The translations under genes and the position numbers were made by a program. This document shows positions 17,172 to 26,265 of a DNA stretch of 50,597 nt, in pieces. Each line of letters starts with the position of its first letter. The stretch's first letter is position 1. This DNA is from Teichococcus vastitatis. GTDB taxonomy: Bacteria; Pseudomonadota; Alphaproteobacteria; Acetobacterales; Acetobacteraceae. Below the pieces are notes generated by a model. It had not been told where the DNA came from, made no database searches, and saw only the letters and a list, made by a program, of their open reading frames with translations. Location: NCBI RefSeq assembly GCF_003604215.1, contig NZ_QXGS01000021.1, positions 1 to 50,597 on the forward strand, written 5' to 3'.

Positions 17172-18406
17172 GCCATCGCCTCGCCGGGGGCGTTGCGCGG
17201 CGGGCGGTGCTTGTTCAGCTCCATGCGGCCAAGCTGGAAGCGGTGCACCTCGTCGGGCCCGTCGACGATGCGCAGGGTGCGGGCGATCTTGAACATGTAG
17301 GCGAGGCCGAAATCCTCGGTGACGCCGGCACCGCCATGCGCCTGGATGGCCCAGTCGATCACCTGGCAGGCCATCTCCGGCGCCGCCACCTTGATCTCGG
17401 CGATCTCGGCGCGCGCCACCTTGTTGCCCACGGTGTCCATCCGCCAGGCGGCGTGCAGCGTCAGCAGCCGGGTCTGGTCGATCAGGATGCGCGAACGCGC
17501 GATCCGGTCGATGATGACGCCCTGATCGGCCAGCGGCTTGCCGAAGGGGCGGCGCTCCAGCGTTCGCCGGCACATCATCTCCAGCGCCCGCTCGGCCAGG
17601 CCGATGGCCCGCATGCAGTGGTGGATGCGGCCCGGGCCGAGGCGCCCCTGCGCGATCTCGAATCCGCGCCCCTCGCCCAGCAGGATGTTCTCCGCCGGCA
17701 CGCGCACATCCTCGAATTCCAGCTCGGCATGGCCGTGCGGCGCATCGTCGAAGCCGAACACCGGCAGCATGCGCTTGATGGTCAGGCCCGGCGTGTCGCG
17801 CGGTACCAGGATCATCGATTGCTGCTTGTGCTTCTCCGCTTCCGGGTCCGTCTTGCCCATCACGATGAAGATGGCGCAGCGCGGATCGCCGGCACCGGAG
17901 GACCACCATTTCCGCCCGTTGATCACGTAGTGGTCGCCACGCCGCTCGATCCGGGTGCGGATGTTGGTGGCGTCGGAGGAGGCGACGTCCGGCTCGGTCA
18001 TGGCGAAGCAGGAGCGGATCTCGCCTTCCAGCAAGGGCCGCAGCCAGCGCGCTTTGTGGTCTTCCGTGCCGTAGCGTTCCAGCGTTTCCATGTTGCCGGT
18101 GTCCGGCGCGGAACAGTTGAACACCTCGCTCGACCACGGCACGCGCCCCATGATCTCGGCCAGCGGGGCGTATTCCAGGTTGGTCAGCCCGGCGCCGTGC
18201 GTCGAGGCCGGCAGGAACAGGTTCCACAATCCGGCTTCACGGGCCTTGGGCTTCAGGGCTTCCGTGATCGGCACCGGCTGCCAGCGATCCGTCATCGCCG
18301 CCTGCTGCGCATGATGCAGGGGATCGTTGGGCAGGATGTGCTCATCCATGAATTCCTGCAGCCGGCGCCGCAGATCCTGCACCTTGTCCGAGTGATTGAA
18401 GTCCAT
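17168..18406 (-). CDS. Acyl-CoA dehydrogenase, ACAD10/11 (LvaC) type
   Basis: A 412-aa acyl-CoA dehydrogenase. Hallmarks of the ACAD10/11 branch are [58 protein letters not shown] and the end motif [11 protein letters not shown]. In that motif Asp382 takes the place of the usual catalytic Glu. In ACAD11 and LvaC such proteins convert 4-phosphoacyl-CoA by phosphate elimination and rearrangement towards the 3-hydroxyacyl-CoA route. ATG 18406 follows AGGAGGA. It is the first gene of a six-gene minus-strand cluster that contains the partner kinase and an SMP-30 lactonase, and it is divergent from the quinone-oxidoreductase-like gene at 18527. Confidence 0.92.
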   Translation of the reverse strand: MDFNHSDKVQDLRRRLQEFMDEHILPNDPLHHAQQAAMTDRWQPVPITEALKPKAREAGLWNLFLPASTHGAGLTNLEYAPLAEIMGRVPWSSEVFNCSAPDTGNMETLERYGTEDHKARWLRPLLEGEIRSCFAMTEPDVASSDATNIRTRIERRGDHYVINGRKWWSSGAGDPRCAIFIVMGKTDPEAEKHKQQSMILVPRDTPGLTIKRMLPVFGFDDAPHGHAELEFEDVRVPAENILLGEGRGFEIAQGRLGPGRIHHCMRAIGLAERALEMMCRRTLERRPFGKPLADQGVIIDRIARSRILIDQTRLLTLHAAWRMDTVGNKVARAEIAEIKVAAPEMACQVIDWAIQAHGGAGVTEDFGLAYMFKIARTLRIVDGPDEVHRFQLGRMELNKHRPPRNAPGEAMA

Positions 18407-18526
18407 GCGCCTGCATCCTCCTTGTGGTCGGGCCTTGTGCCCTGGCCGGCCTTTCGCCCAGTCTGCCGCGTCATGCCCCTGATGGGCAGTACCTGTTGAG
18501 CAGCAAAAACCGGGAGAACGGGCGCC

Positions 18527-19531
18527 ATGAAAGCCATCCTGTGCCGCGAATACGGTCCGCCATCCGCATTGCGCGTCGAATCGGTGCCGGAGCCGCATGC
18601 CGGCCCAGGGCAGCTGCTGCTGCGCGTGGAAGCCTGCGGCGTCAACTTCCCGGACACGTTGATCATCGAGGGCAAGTATCAGCAGAAGCCGCCGATGCCG
18701 TTTATCCCGGGCGGCGAGGTGTGCGGCGTGGTGACGGCGCTGGGCGAAGGCGTCAGCGGTCCGGCGCCGGGCACGCGCGTGGCCGCCGTGATCACCCATG
18801 GCGGCTTCGCGGAAGCCGTGGCGGTGGATGCCGGCAAGGCAGTGCCCGTGCCCGACGGCGTCGAGCCGGAGCAGGCGGCGGCGCTCGGCCTCGCCTACGG
18901 CACGGTGCTGCACGCGCTGGAGGATCGCGGCGCGCTGGTGGCCGGCGAGACGCTGCTGGTGCTGGGCGCCGCGGGCGGCGTCGGCATGGCGGCGATCCAG
19001 ATCGGCAAGCTGCTGGGCGCCAGGGTGATCGCTGCCGCCTCCTCCGAGCAGAAGCTGGAAGCATGCCGCGCCGTCGGCGCCGATGCGCTGGTGAACTACA
19101 GCGCCGAGGGCTGGCGCGATCGGCTGAAGGAACTCACCGGCGGCGAGGGTCCCGACGTGATCTTCGATCCTGTTGGCGGGCCCTACACCGAACCGGCCCT
19201 GCGCTCCATCGCGTGGCGCGGGCGCTTCCTGGTGGTGGGCTTCGCCGCCGGCGAGATCCCGCGCATCCCGCTGAACCTGGCGCTGCTGAAAAATTGCGCC
19301 ATCACCGGCGTGTTCTATGGCGGCTTCACCCGCCGCGAGCCGGATCGGAACCGCGCGCTGCTCACCCGGCTCTATGGCTGGGTGGCGGAAGGGCGGCTGC
19401 GCCCGGCCATCTCGGAGCGCTTCCCGCTGGAACAGGCCGCGGCGGCGCTGGAGATGCTGGCCGGCCGCCAGGCAACCGGCAAGCTCGTGCTGCTCACCCA
19501 TCCGAGGCCGGCGCCTCCGCATCCAGGCTGA
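18527..19531 (+). CDS. NADPH:quinone oxidoreductase / zinc-independent MDR family protein
   Basis: A 334-aa medium-chain dehydrogenase/reductase of the quinone-oxidoreductase branch. It has an N-terminal GroES-like domain ([30 protein letters not shown]), the signature [20 protein letters not shown] at about 140-162 and NADPH-binding segments ([17 protein letters not shown]). Structural and catalytic zinc ligands of alcohol dehydrogenases are absent. It would reduce quinones or enones, or enoyl-CoA. ATG 18527 follows GGGAGAA. It is divergent from the ACAD10/11-type gene across 120 bp, and its last 38 bp overlap, tail to tail, the end of the acyl-CoA ligase on the other strand. Confidence 0.9.
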   Translation: MKAILCREYGPPSALRVESVPEPHAGPGQLLLRVEACGVNFPDTLIIEGKYQQKPPMPFIPGGEVCGVVTALGEGVSGPAPGTRVAAVITHGGFAEAVAVDAGKAVPVPDGVEPEQAAALGLAYGTVLHALEDRGALVAGETLLVLGAAGGVGMAAIQIGKLLGARVIAAASSEQKLEACRAVGADALVNYSAEGWRDRLKELTGGEGPDVIFDPVGGPYTEPALRSIAWRGRFLVVGFAAGEIPRIPLNLALLKNCAITGVFYGGFTRREPDRNRALLTRLYGWVAEGRLRPAISERFPLEQAAAALEMLAGRQATGKLVLLTHPRPAPPHPG

Positions 19532-21671
19532 TCAGCGCGTCCACCGCGATCTGCCGCGTGCCGGCGCAGATCACCGGATTGACGTCGATCTCGGTGATGT
19601 GGCCGGCATGGTCGGCGGCCAGTTCCGAAACGCGCCGCACGATGCCGACCAGGGTGTCGAGGTCGGCGGCCGGCAGGTTGCGGAAGCCGGACAACAGCGG
19701 CGCGCCCTTCAGGCGGTCCAGCATGGCCCGTGCCTCGGCTGCGCCGACCGGTGCCAGGGCCACGGCGCTGTCGCGCAGCAATTCCACCAGCACGCCGCCG
19801 AGCCCCACTAAAACGGTCGGGCCAAACAGCGGGTCGCGCCGGGCACCGACGACGATCTCGATGCCCCGGGGCACCATGGGCTGCACCAGAACACCGTTGA
19901 CCGGCGCATCCGGCGCGGCGCGGCCGGCATTCGCCATTACCTCCGCGAAGGCCGCGCGCACCGCCGCCGCGTCGGGCAGATCGAGGCGGATCACCCCAGC
20001 CTCCGTCTTGTGCGGCAGGGCGGGGCTCTCGACCTTCAGCACCACCGGGTAGCCGGTGGCCTCGGCCGCCCGGACGGCGGCTTCCGCATCGGTGGCCAGC
20101 ACTTCCTGCACCACGGGAACGCCGTAGGCGGCGAGCACGGCCTTGGCCTCGCGCTCGGTTAGCACCGAACCGCGGGCCTGGGCCAGCAGCCGGGCCGCCT
20201 CTTCCCGCGCCCCGGGAGGCGACAGCCGTGCCGGGGTTTCCTCCGGCAGCGGCGCGGAGGCCCGGGCCTGCCACGCGGCGATGGCGGCCATGCAGCGGTC
20301 CATGGAGCGGAACAGCGCCACCCGCTCCGTCGCTTCGGCTTCCCGCGCGCCGGGGCCTTCCAGCCATTGGCTGGTCCAGACCACGCAGCCCACCTTGCCG
20401 TGCCGCGCCGCCAGCTCATCGAGCAGCCGGAAGCGCGGCGTTGCCACGTCATAGGCGAAACCGTTCGGCAGCAGCAGCGCGCCATAAGCCGGATCGGCCA
20501 GCAGGGCGGCCATGCAGTCGCGCAGTGATCCGGGGTCGGTCAGTACCTGGGCGGTGACGTCGCACGGGTTGCGCGCCGAGCCGAATTCCGGGATGCGCGC
20601 CGCCAGCACCGCCTGCGCCTCGGGGCCGGGCTGCGGCAGCGGCACCCCATGCGGTTCGGCCCGGTCCGCCGCCATGATGGCGGCGCCGCCCGAGGTGGAC
20701 AGCACAGCCACGCCCGGCGCCTTCGGCGTGCCGGCCTTGCCCAGGAAACTGGCCAGCTCCAGCAGCCCCTCATAGCTTTCGCACAGCACCATGCCGGCGC
20801 GGGAGAAGGCGGCGCGGTAGACCTCCTGGGCGCCGGCCAGCGAGCCGGTGTGCGACATGGCCGCCTGCGCGCCCTGCTCCCCGGTGCCGAGTTTGTGCAC
20901 CACCACCGGCTTGTTGTTCCGGCGGGCGATGCCGGCAGCCTCGATCAGCCGCTGCGGCTCGGCCATGCCTTCGAACAGCAGGGCGATGGCGGAGCAGTTC
21001 GGGTCCTCGGCCAGGGCGGCCACCAGGTCGGCTACGTCGATGTCGCCGGAATTGCCGCAGGTCAGCACCCGCCCGATCTGCGCCCCCGCCTCCACCGCCT
21101 GCGCCAGCGCGAAGCCCAGATTGCCCGACTGGCTGACGATGCCGAGGGCGGGCCGTGCTGGCGGCGCCGCCGGGCGCGGAATGGCGACGAAGCTGATCTC
21201 GGCCCGCCGCGCGTAGTCGGTCAGGCCGATGCAGTTCGGGCCCAGCAGCCGAACGCCGCCGGCCCTGGCTTCCGCCGCCAGCTGCGCTTGCAAAGCGATT
21301 CGATCCGGCCGGCCGGTTTCGGCGAAGCCCGCGGCGTAGAGCACCAGGGCGCCCACCTCGGCGGCGGCGCAGTCGCGCACTACCTGGAGGGCCGCCTCCA
21401 TCGGCGTCGCCGCCACCACGAGGTCCGGCACTTCCGGCAGGGCGGCGATGGAAGCATGGCAGGGACGCTCGCCCAGCCGGTCGTAGCGCGGGTTCACCAG
21501 ATGCAGGCGGCCAGTGAAATCCGCCAGATTGGCCACCGTGCGCTCGCCGAAGGCGCCGGCGCGGGCGGATGCGCCGATCACGGCGATGCTGCGCGGCTCC
21601 AGCAGGGGCAAGAGGTCGGCACGGCGGTACAGCGCGCGGCGAGCCGGGGCGGGATCGGGATGCTCGGTCAT
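19494..21671 (-). CDS. Acyl-CoA ligase, ADP-forming (acetate--CoA ligase family), second copy
   Basis: A 725-aa fused ADP-forming acyl-CoA synthetase: CoA-binding domain ([17 protein letters not shown], about 20-130), ligase domain with the catalytic His in [13 protein letters not shown], and ATP-grasp domain ([38 protein letters not shown]). It is only moderately similar to the protein at 3554, so the substrates probably differ. ATG 21671 overlaps the LivM stop (ATGA), making it the last gene of a six-gene importer operon. That arrangement predicts import followed directly by CoA activation of the same carboxylic acid. Confidence 0.9.
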   Translation of the reverse strand: MTEHPDPAPARRALYRRADLLPLLEPRSIAVIGASARAGAFGERTVANLADFTGRLHLVNPRYDRLGERPCHASIAALPEVPDLVVAATPMEAALQVVRDCAAAEVGALVLYAAGFAETGRPDRIALQAQLAAEARAGGVRLLGPNCIGLTDYARRAEISFVAIPRPAAPPARPALGIVSQSGNLGFALAQAVEAGAQIGRVLTCGNSGDIDVADLVAALAEDPNCSAIALLFEGMAEPQRLIEAAGIARRNNKPVVVHKLGTGEQGAQAAMSHTGSLAGAQEVYRAAFSRAGMVLCESYEGLLELASFLGKAGTPKAPGVAVLSTSGGAAIMAADRAEPHGVPLPQPGPEAQAVLAARIPEFGSARNPCDVTAQVLTDPGSLRDCMAALLADPAYGALLLPNGFAYDVATPRFRLLDELAARHGKVGCVVWTSQWLEGPGAREAEATERVALFRSMDRCMAAIAAWQARASAPLPEETPARLSPPGAREEAARLLAQARGSVLTEREAKAVLAAYGVPVVQEVLATDAEAAVRAAEATGYPVVLKVESPALPHKTEAGVIRLDLPDAAAVRAAFAEVMANAGRAAPDAPVNGVLVQPMVPRGIEIVVGARRDPLFGPTVLVGLGGVLVELLRDSAVALAPVGAAEARAMLDRLKGAPLLSGFRNLPAADLDTLVGIVRRVSELAADHAGHITEIDVNPVICAGTRQIAVDALISLDAEAPASDG

Positions 21672-22651
21672 GACTGGGTCGCGGTTCTCGTCTCGGAAAG
21701 GGGGATGGGCGGCGCGCGGCGGGCCAGCACGCGGCGCAGCAGGCCGTCCAGCCCGCCCGGCAGCAGCGCCAGGGCGACCACCAGCGCGCCGCCGAGGATG
21801 ATGGCGTTGATGTCGCCGCCGAAGGACAGGAAGCGTTCCTGCCCGATCACCAGGGCAGTGCCGAGCAGCGGCCCGAACAGCCGCCGGCGGCCGACCAGCA
21901 CCACCGCCGTCAGCATCAGCACCAGGAAATAGGTCTCGAACAGGTCCGGCCCGACATAGGCGCGCTGGTACGCGTAGAGCCAGCCGGCCGCCGCGCTGAA
22001 CGGCGCCGACAGCACGAAGACCTGCAGCCGCACCCGCCGCACGTCGATGCCCGACATGGTGGCGAGGCGCGGGTTGAGGTGCACCATCATCGCCATGGCA
22101 CCGAGCCGCGAGCGGCGGAACTGCCGCACCGCGTACAGCGTCAGCAGCATCAGCAGGAAGGCCAGGGGCCAGAGCTGCGCGTCGTTGACGGCGGTGAGCC
22201 GCAGCGGGCCCGCCGACAGGTCCAGCGTCGGGATGCCCGACACCCCGTCGGAGCCGCCAAGCAGGTTCCAGTTATGGGCGATGGCGGCCGCAACCACCGT
22301 GGCCGCGTAGGTCACCAGGGAAAACACGAATTCGCGCAGCGCCAGGGTGACGATGCCGAGCGCCAGGGCGATCAGCAACCCCGCCAGCAGCGCGCCGGCG
22401 AGCGTCACCCAGCCGCCGGCGCCGAGCCGCGTCGCCAGCAGGCCCGTCGCGTAGGCCCCCGCGGCGAAGAACACGGTGTGCGCCAGGCTGACCTCGCCCA
22501 GGTCGGACACCACAATGTCGAGGCCGTAGGCGGCGACGGCCAGGATGGCAATCACGGTGAAGGCGCCGTGCAGCCCGCCGAGCCAGCCGGGCAGCAGAAA
22601 GATCACGATCGCCGCCACCAAGGCGGCGAGCGGTGCGGGCCAGGAGCGCAT
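21668..22651 (-). CDS. livM: Branched-chain amino acid-type ABC transporter permease (LivM family)
   Basis: A 327-aa inner-membrane permease with about eight to ten hydrophobic segments, starting LVAAIVIFLLPGWLGGL and including the family-typical SLAHTVFFAAGAYATGLLAT and RLGAMAMMVHLNPRLATMSGID (cytoplasmic coupling region). It forms the heterodimeric channel with LivH and is energised by LivG/LivF. The start shares one base with the LivH stop (TGATG) and follows AGGAGGACG. The open frame continues far upstream, but only this part matches the family. The transported solute need not be an amino acid, because the operon ends in an acyl-CoA ligase. Confidence 0.92.
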   Translation of the reverse strand: MRSWPAPLAALVAAIVIFLLPGWLGGLHGAFTVIAILAVAAYGLDIVVSDLGEVSLAHTVFFAAGAYATGLLATRLGAGGWVTLAGALLAGLLIALALGIVTLALREFVFSLVTYAATVVAAAIAHNWNLLGGSDGVSGIPTLDLSAGPLRLTAVNDAQLWPLAFLLMLLTLYAVRQFRRSRLGAMAMMVHLNPRLATMSGIDVRRVRLQVFVLSAPFSAAAGWLYAYQRAYVGPDLFETYFLVLMLTAVVLVGRRRLFGPLLGTALVIGQERFLSFGGDINAIILGGALVVALALLPGGLDGLLRRVLARRAPPIPLSETRTATQS

Positions 22652-23517
22652 CAGCGTCCTCCTGCGCGCAGGGCTAGGCCGCTCGGGCGCAGCACCAGCA
22701 CAACGATCAGCACGCCGAACGCCGCCGTGGTGGCATAGGCGGGCGAAACGAAGCCGCCGAACAGGGCGGTGAACACGCCGAGCCCGAGCCCGGCCAGGTA
22801 GCTGCCGCTGACCGAGCCGATGCCGCCCAGCACCACCACCACGAAGGTGACGATCACCTCCTCGAAGCCGATGCTGGTCAGGATCGGCGTGCGCGGCGCC
22901 ACCAGCGCGGCGGCCAGCGCCACGGCCGCGCCCTCGAAGGCGAACACCGCGAAGTAGACGCGGCTGACATTGATCCCGGCGAGCTGCGCCAGCTTCGGGT
23001 CCTCCGCCACCATGCGCGCGGTGCGGCCCAGCGTGCCGCGCTCCAGCCCGAAATGCAGCAGGGCGAAGGCGGCGATGCTGACTAGGATCACCGCCAGGTC
23101 CTGCGCCGTGACCCAGGCGCCGGCGATCTCGAAGTCGATGTAGCTGAGCGGCGTTTCCAGCACCTGCGGCTGGCCGCCGAACACCAGCCCGGCGATGCCG
23201 CGCATCATGTGGCCGAAGCCCAGCGTCACGATCATGATGGCAACCAGATCCTGCCGGAAGGTCAGGCGCAGCATGGCCGCCTGCATCACCAGCCCGATCA
23301 GCACCCCGGCCAGCATGGCCACCAGGATGGCCAGGGGATAGGGCAGGCCGAGCCCGGCCACGGCCCACCAGGTGACGAAGGCGGCCAGCATGTAGATCTG
23401 GCCATGGCCGAAATTGACCAGCCGGGCGACGCCGAGCAGCACCGTCCAGCCCACCGCGATCAACGCATAGGCATGGCCCAGCACGATGCCGTTGATCAGT
23501 TGCTGCACGAGGTTCAT
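22651..23517 (-). CDS. livH: Branched-chain amino acid-type ABC transporter permease (LivH family)
   Basis: A 288-aa inner-membrane permease of normal family length, opening with NLVQQLINGIVLGHAYALIA, the usual LivH start, and carrying FGHGQIYMLAAFVTWW and the coupling segment LAQLAGINVSRVYFAVFAF. Its C-terminal region (VVVLGGIGSVSGSYLAGLGL) is conserved. ATG 23517 overlaps the LivF stop by 4 nt, and its own stop overlaps LivM by one base. With LivM it would form the translocation pore for a solute delivered by the periplasmic protein at 25027. Confidence 0.93.
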   Translation of the reverse strand: MNLVQQLINGIVLGHAYALIAVGWTVLLGVARLVNFGHGQIYMLAAFVTWWAVAGLGLPYPLAILVAMLAGVLIGLVMQAAMLRLTFRQDLVAIMIVTLGFGHMMRGIAGLVFGGQPQVLETPLSYIDFEIAGAWVTAQDLAVILVSIAAFALLHFGLERGTLGRTARMVAEDPKLAQLAGINVSRVYFAVFAFEGAAVALAAALVAPRTPILTSIGFEEVIVTFVVVVLGGIGSVSGSYLAGLGLGVFTALFGGFVSPAYATTAAFGVLIVVLVLRPSGLALRAGGR

Positions 23518-24251
23518 GCGGCGGCCTCCCCGAGATAGGCTTCCAGGATGCGCGGGTCGTCCCGCATGGCGGCCACCGGCCCCTGGGCCAGGATGCGGCC
23601 GCGCTCCAGCAGCACCAGCCGGTCCACCACGGCGATGGCGGCGCGCACATTCTGCTCCACCAGCAGCACCGACAGGTCCGGCCCGACCAGGCCGCGCACC
23701 GTTCGCAGCACATCGGCCACCAGGCGCGGCGCCAGGCCGATGGATGGCTCGTCCAGCAGCAGCGCGCGCGGGCCGAGGCGCAGCGCGCGGGCGACCGCCA
23801 GCATCTGCCGCTCGCCGCCCGACAAGGCCGATGCGGCGTGGTGCTGCCGCTCCGCCAGCCGGGGAAACAGGGCGTGGATCGCCGCCGCGTCATGCGGCCG
23901 GCCGCGCGTGCCGGACAACGGGCGCGCGGCCGCGAGGTTCTCGGCCACGGAAAGCCGCATGAACACCGCGCCTCCCTCGGGCACCAGCGCGAGGCCGCGC
24001 GCCACGCGACGGTGCGGCGGCAGGGCGCCGATCTCCTCCCCATCCAGCCGCACGCTGCCGCTGACGGCGGGGGCGCCGCGCGACCAGCCGAGCAAGGCGT
24101 TCACCAGGGTCGACTTGCCGGCCCCGTTGGCGCCGACCACGCCCACCAGCTCCCCCGGCGCGATGGCGAGGTGCGGAATGTCCAGCGCCACATGCCCGCC
24201 ATAGGCGACGCGCAGCTCGCGCGCTTCCAGCACCGGCACCGCCGCATTCAT
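23514..24251 (-). CDS. livF: ABC transporter ATP-binding protein (LivF family)
   Basis: A 245-aa cytoplasmic ATPase with Walker A GVVGANGAGKSTLVNALLG, ABC signature LSGGERQMLAVARAL and Walker B LLLDEPSIGL. The length and the ending LEAYLGEAAA are typical of LivF. It pairs with LivG to power uptake. ATG 24251 overlaps the LivG stop and its own stop overlaps the LivH start (ATGA both times), so all importer subunits are translationally linked. No amino-acid specificity can be read from an ATPase. Confidence 0.94.
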   Translation of the reverse strand: MNAAVPVLEARELRVAYGGHVALDIPHLAIAPGELVGVVGANGAGKSTLVNALLGWSRGAPAVSGSVRLDGEEIGALPPHRRVARGLALVPEGGAVFMRLSVAENLAAARPLSGTRGRPHDAAAIHALFPRLAERQHHAASALSGGERQMLAVARALRLGPRALLLDEPSIGLAPRLVADVLRTVRGLVGPDLSVLLVEQNVRAAIAVVDRLVLLERGRILAQGPVAAMRDDPRILEAYLGEAAA

Positions 24252-25030
24252 GCCGCCTGCCCCAGATAGGCTTCGCGCACCCGCGGATCGGCCTGGATCT
24301 CCGCTGGTCGCCCGGTGGCCAGCGGACGCCCCTGCTCCAGAACTAGGATGCGGTCGGCAACCGACATCACCAGGTCCATGTGGTGCTCGATCAGCACCAG
24401 TGCGACGCCCTCGGCGCGCAACCGGCGCAGCAGGGTGGCGAGCTGCGCCATATCGGCGCCGCCGAGGCCGGCGGCCGGCTCGTCCAGCATCAGCACGCGG
24501 GCGCCGCGGCCGAAAGCCAGTGCGATGGAGAGCATGCGCTGGCTGCCATACGGGATGTTGGGAGGCCGCAGCGCGTGCAGCTCGCGCGGCACGCCGAAGC
24601 GTTCCAGCACCTCCACCGCCTCGTTCTGCAGGGCGGCGCGACGCGACGCCTCGCGCCAGGGCAGCAGCAGACTCGGCAGCAGGCCGGTGCCGGCCTCGCG
24701 CGCCAGCACCGCCACCATATTGTCACGCACGCTCAGGGTGGCGAAGAAGGCGTTTTGCTGAAAGGCCCGCTTCAGCCCGAGGGCGGCGAGGCCGTGCGGC
24801 GGCAGGTCCGTCACATCCCGCTCTTCCAGCCAGACCCGCCCGCTGCGCGTCGCCAGGTGCGTGGTGGCGTCATAGCAGGTGCTCTTGCCGGCGCCGTTCG
24901 GCCCGATGATGCCCAGGATCTCGCCGGGCGATACCTGCCAGCTGACGTCCTGCAGCGCCACCAGCGCGCCGTAGCGCACGCCGAGCCCTTCCACCCGCAG
25001 GGCGGGCGGCGGCGGCGCGGCGTTCGTCAC
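24248..25030 (-). CDS. livG: ABC transporter ATP-binding protein (LivG family)
   Basis: A 260-aa cytoplasmic ATPase with Walker A GIIGPNGAGKSTCYDA and Walker B VLMLDEPAAGLGGAD. The signature region reads IPYGSQRMLSIALAF, where most relatives have LSYGQQR, a small deviation that keeps the helix. The LivG-specific insert between Walker A and signature (LKRAFQQNAFFATLSVRDN) is present. The GTG start at 25030 overlaps the TGA of the periplasmic-protein gene (GTGA); no ATG is available nearby. It dimerises with LivF. Confidence 0.93.
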   Translation of the reverse strand: MTNAAPPPPALRVEGLGVRYGALVALQDVSWQVSPGEILGIIGPNGAGKSTCYDATTHLATRSGRVWLEERDVTDLPPHGLAALGLKRAFQQNAFFATLSVRDNMVAVLAREAGTGLLPSLLLPWREASRRAALQNEAVEVLERFGVPRELHALRPPNIPYGSQRMLSIALAFGRGARVLMLDEPAAGLGGADMAQLATLLRRLRAEGVALVLIEHHMDLVMSVADRILVLEQGRPLATGRPAEIQADPRVREAYLGQAA

Positions 25031-26175
25031 GTGCGCACCTCGATCCGCCCTTCGCGCACGGTGAAGAGCTGGTGCCGGGTCGACAATTGCCCGTCGGTGC
25101 CGAAATTCACCTCGCCCATTACCGTGCCGGCGAAGCGGCCGCCGCGGATGCGCGTGGCGATCTTCTCCCGCTCCAGCGTCTTCAGCTCGTTCGCCGCCAG
25201 CGCCCAGACCTGCAGCGCCGTGGCGCCCAACGCCATGAACTTGTCCGGCGTGTACTGGATCTTCTCCTCGGCACGACGCACGAAATCCTGGTTCACCGGG
25301 TTGGACACGAACGGCTCGACCTTGGGGAAGTAGATGTCGGCACCGACGATGCCGTTCGCCGCCTCCCCCGCCACCTGGATCACGCTGGGGGCCACGGTGC
25401 CCACCGCCGTCACCAGCTCGCCGCGCAGCCGCATCTGCCGTGCCTGGCGCAGCAGCGCCGGCAGGCCGGAGCCCTCATTGGCGTTGATGGCGATGATTGC
25501 ATCGGCGTTGGCCGAGCGGATGTTGGTCAGCGCCACGCGGAAATCCGCCTGCGCAAAGGGAAACCGCTCCTCCCCCACCTTGGTGTAGTCGTGGCCGATG
25601 TTCTTCAGCTCGCCCTCGATCGAGGCCTGCGCGCCGTTGCCATAGGCATCATTCTGGGTGAGGAACGCGATGCGCTTCGCCCCCGAGGCCTTCAGGTGCT
25701 CGGCGATCACTCGGCCATCCTGCGCGTTGGAGGAATTCAGCCGGATCGCCAGCGGGTTGCCGCCGCCGCTCAGGATCTGGTCGGCCTTGGAAATGGCCGT
25801 GATGTCCAGCACGCCGGCGCGGGCCAGCACCGTCTGCAGCGCCAGCGTCACCGGGCTGTTCCAACCCTCGATCACCACCGAAACGCCCTCAGCCACCAGC
25901 TCGCTGGCGCGGCTGACGCCGACAGCGGGGGTGGATTCATCGTCGCGCCGCACCACCTGCACCATTCTGCCCAGCACACCGCCGGCATCATTGACCATGG
26001 CGGCGGCGACCTCGATGGCCTCGCACACATGCTGCCCCTGCACAGCGGCGCCGCCGGAGAGCGGAAACAGCGCGCCGACCTTCACCGGATCGGCGGCGCG
26101 GGCCAGGCGCGGCGTGGCCAGCCCCAGCGCACCGGCGGCGGACAGCATCAGGAAGCCCTTGCGTGACAGGGTCAT
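25027..26175 (-). CDS. livK: ABC transporter substrate-binding protein (LivK-like, type I periplasmic)
   Basis: A 382-aa exported receptor. The signal peptide MTLSRKGFLMLSAAGALGLA ends near LARAADP, followed by KVGALFPLSGGAAVQGQHV, the standard start of leucine-binding-fold proteins. Two lobes are evident (KRIAFLTQNDAYGNGAQAS; ANEGSGLPALLRQARQM). ATG 26175 follows GGAGGAGG; an upstream in-frame ATG at 26199 would place an acidic peptide before the signal sequence and is disfavoured. It is first in a fully overlapping operon K-G-F-H-M-ligase. The ligand is inferred to be a carboxylic acid, possibly aromatic or branched, from the terminal ligase. Confidence 0.92.
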   Translation of the reverse strand: MTLSRKGFLMLSAAGALGLATPRLARAADPVKVGALFPLSGGAAVQGQHVCEAIEVAAAMVNDAGGVLGRMVQVVRRDDESTPAVGVSRASELVAEGVSVVIEGWNSPVTLALQTVLARAGVLDITAISKADQILSGGGNPLAIRLNSSNAQDGRVIAEHLKASGAKRIAFLTQNDAYGNGAQASIEGELKNIGHDYTKVGEERFPFAQADFRVALTNIRSANADAIIAINANEGSGLPALLRQARQMRLRGELVTAVGTVAPSVIQVAGEAANGIVGADIYFPKVEPFVSNPVNQDFVRRAEEKIQYTPDKFMALGATALQVWALAANELKTLEREKIATRIRGGRFAGTVMGEVNFGTDGQLSTRHQLFTVREGRIEVRT

Positions 26176-26191
26176 GGAAACCTCCTCCAAA

Positions 26192-26214
26192 GCCGCCATG
26201 TCTTCATGGTCGGC
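26192..26214 (-). other. Hairpin in the leader of the LivK operon
   Basis: In the 90-bp space between the PRISE-type gene stop (26266) and LivK start (26175), CCATG/CATGG with TCTT as loop is extended by GCCG/CGGC across a one-base bulge. On the minus-strand transcript it is followed by TTT and then the GGAGGAGG ribosome-binding site. It could separate the two transcription units or shield the translation start. Confidence 0.35.
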
Positions 26215-26265
26215 GCGCTTCGCCCGGCTCGAATCCCCTGCCGGGCTACCGGGTGCTCGCTGCCC

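Noticed and set aside
18407-19522. N-terminal extension of the ACAD10/11-type gene
   Set aside because: It overlaps the quinone-oxidoreductase gene on the other strand, and its translation is low-complexity Arg/His/Gln-rich; AGGAGGA plus ATG 18406 gives the normal family length.
22652-24043. 791-codon open frame covering livM
   Set aside because: Only the last 327 codons match a permease; the rest is the shadow of livH and livF.
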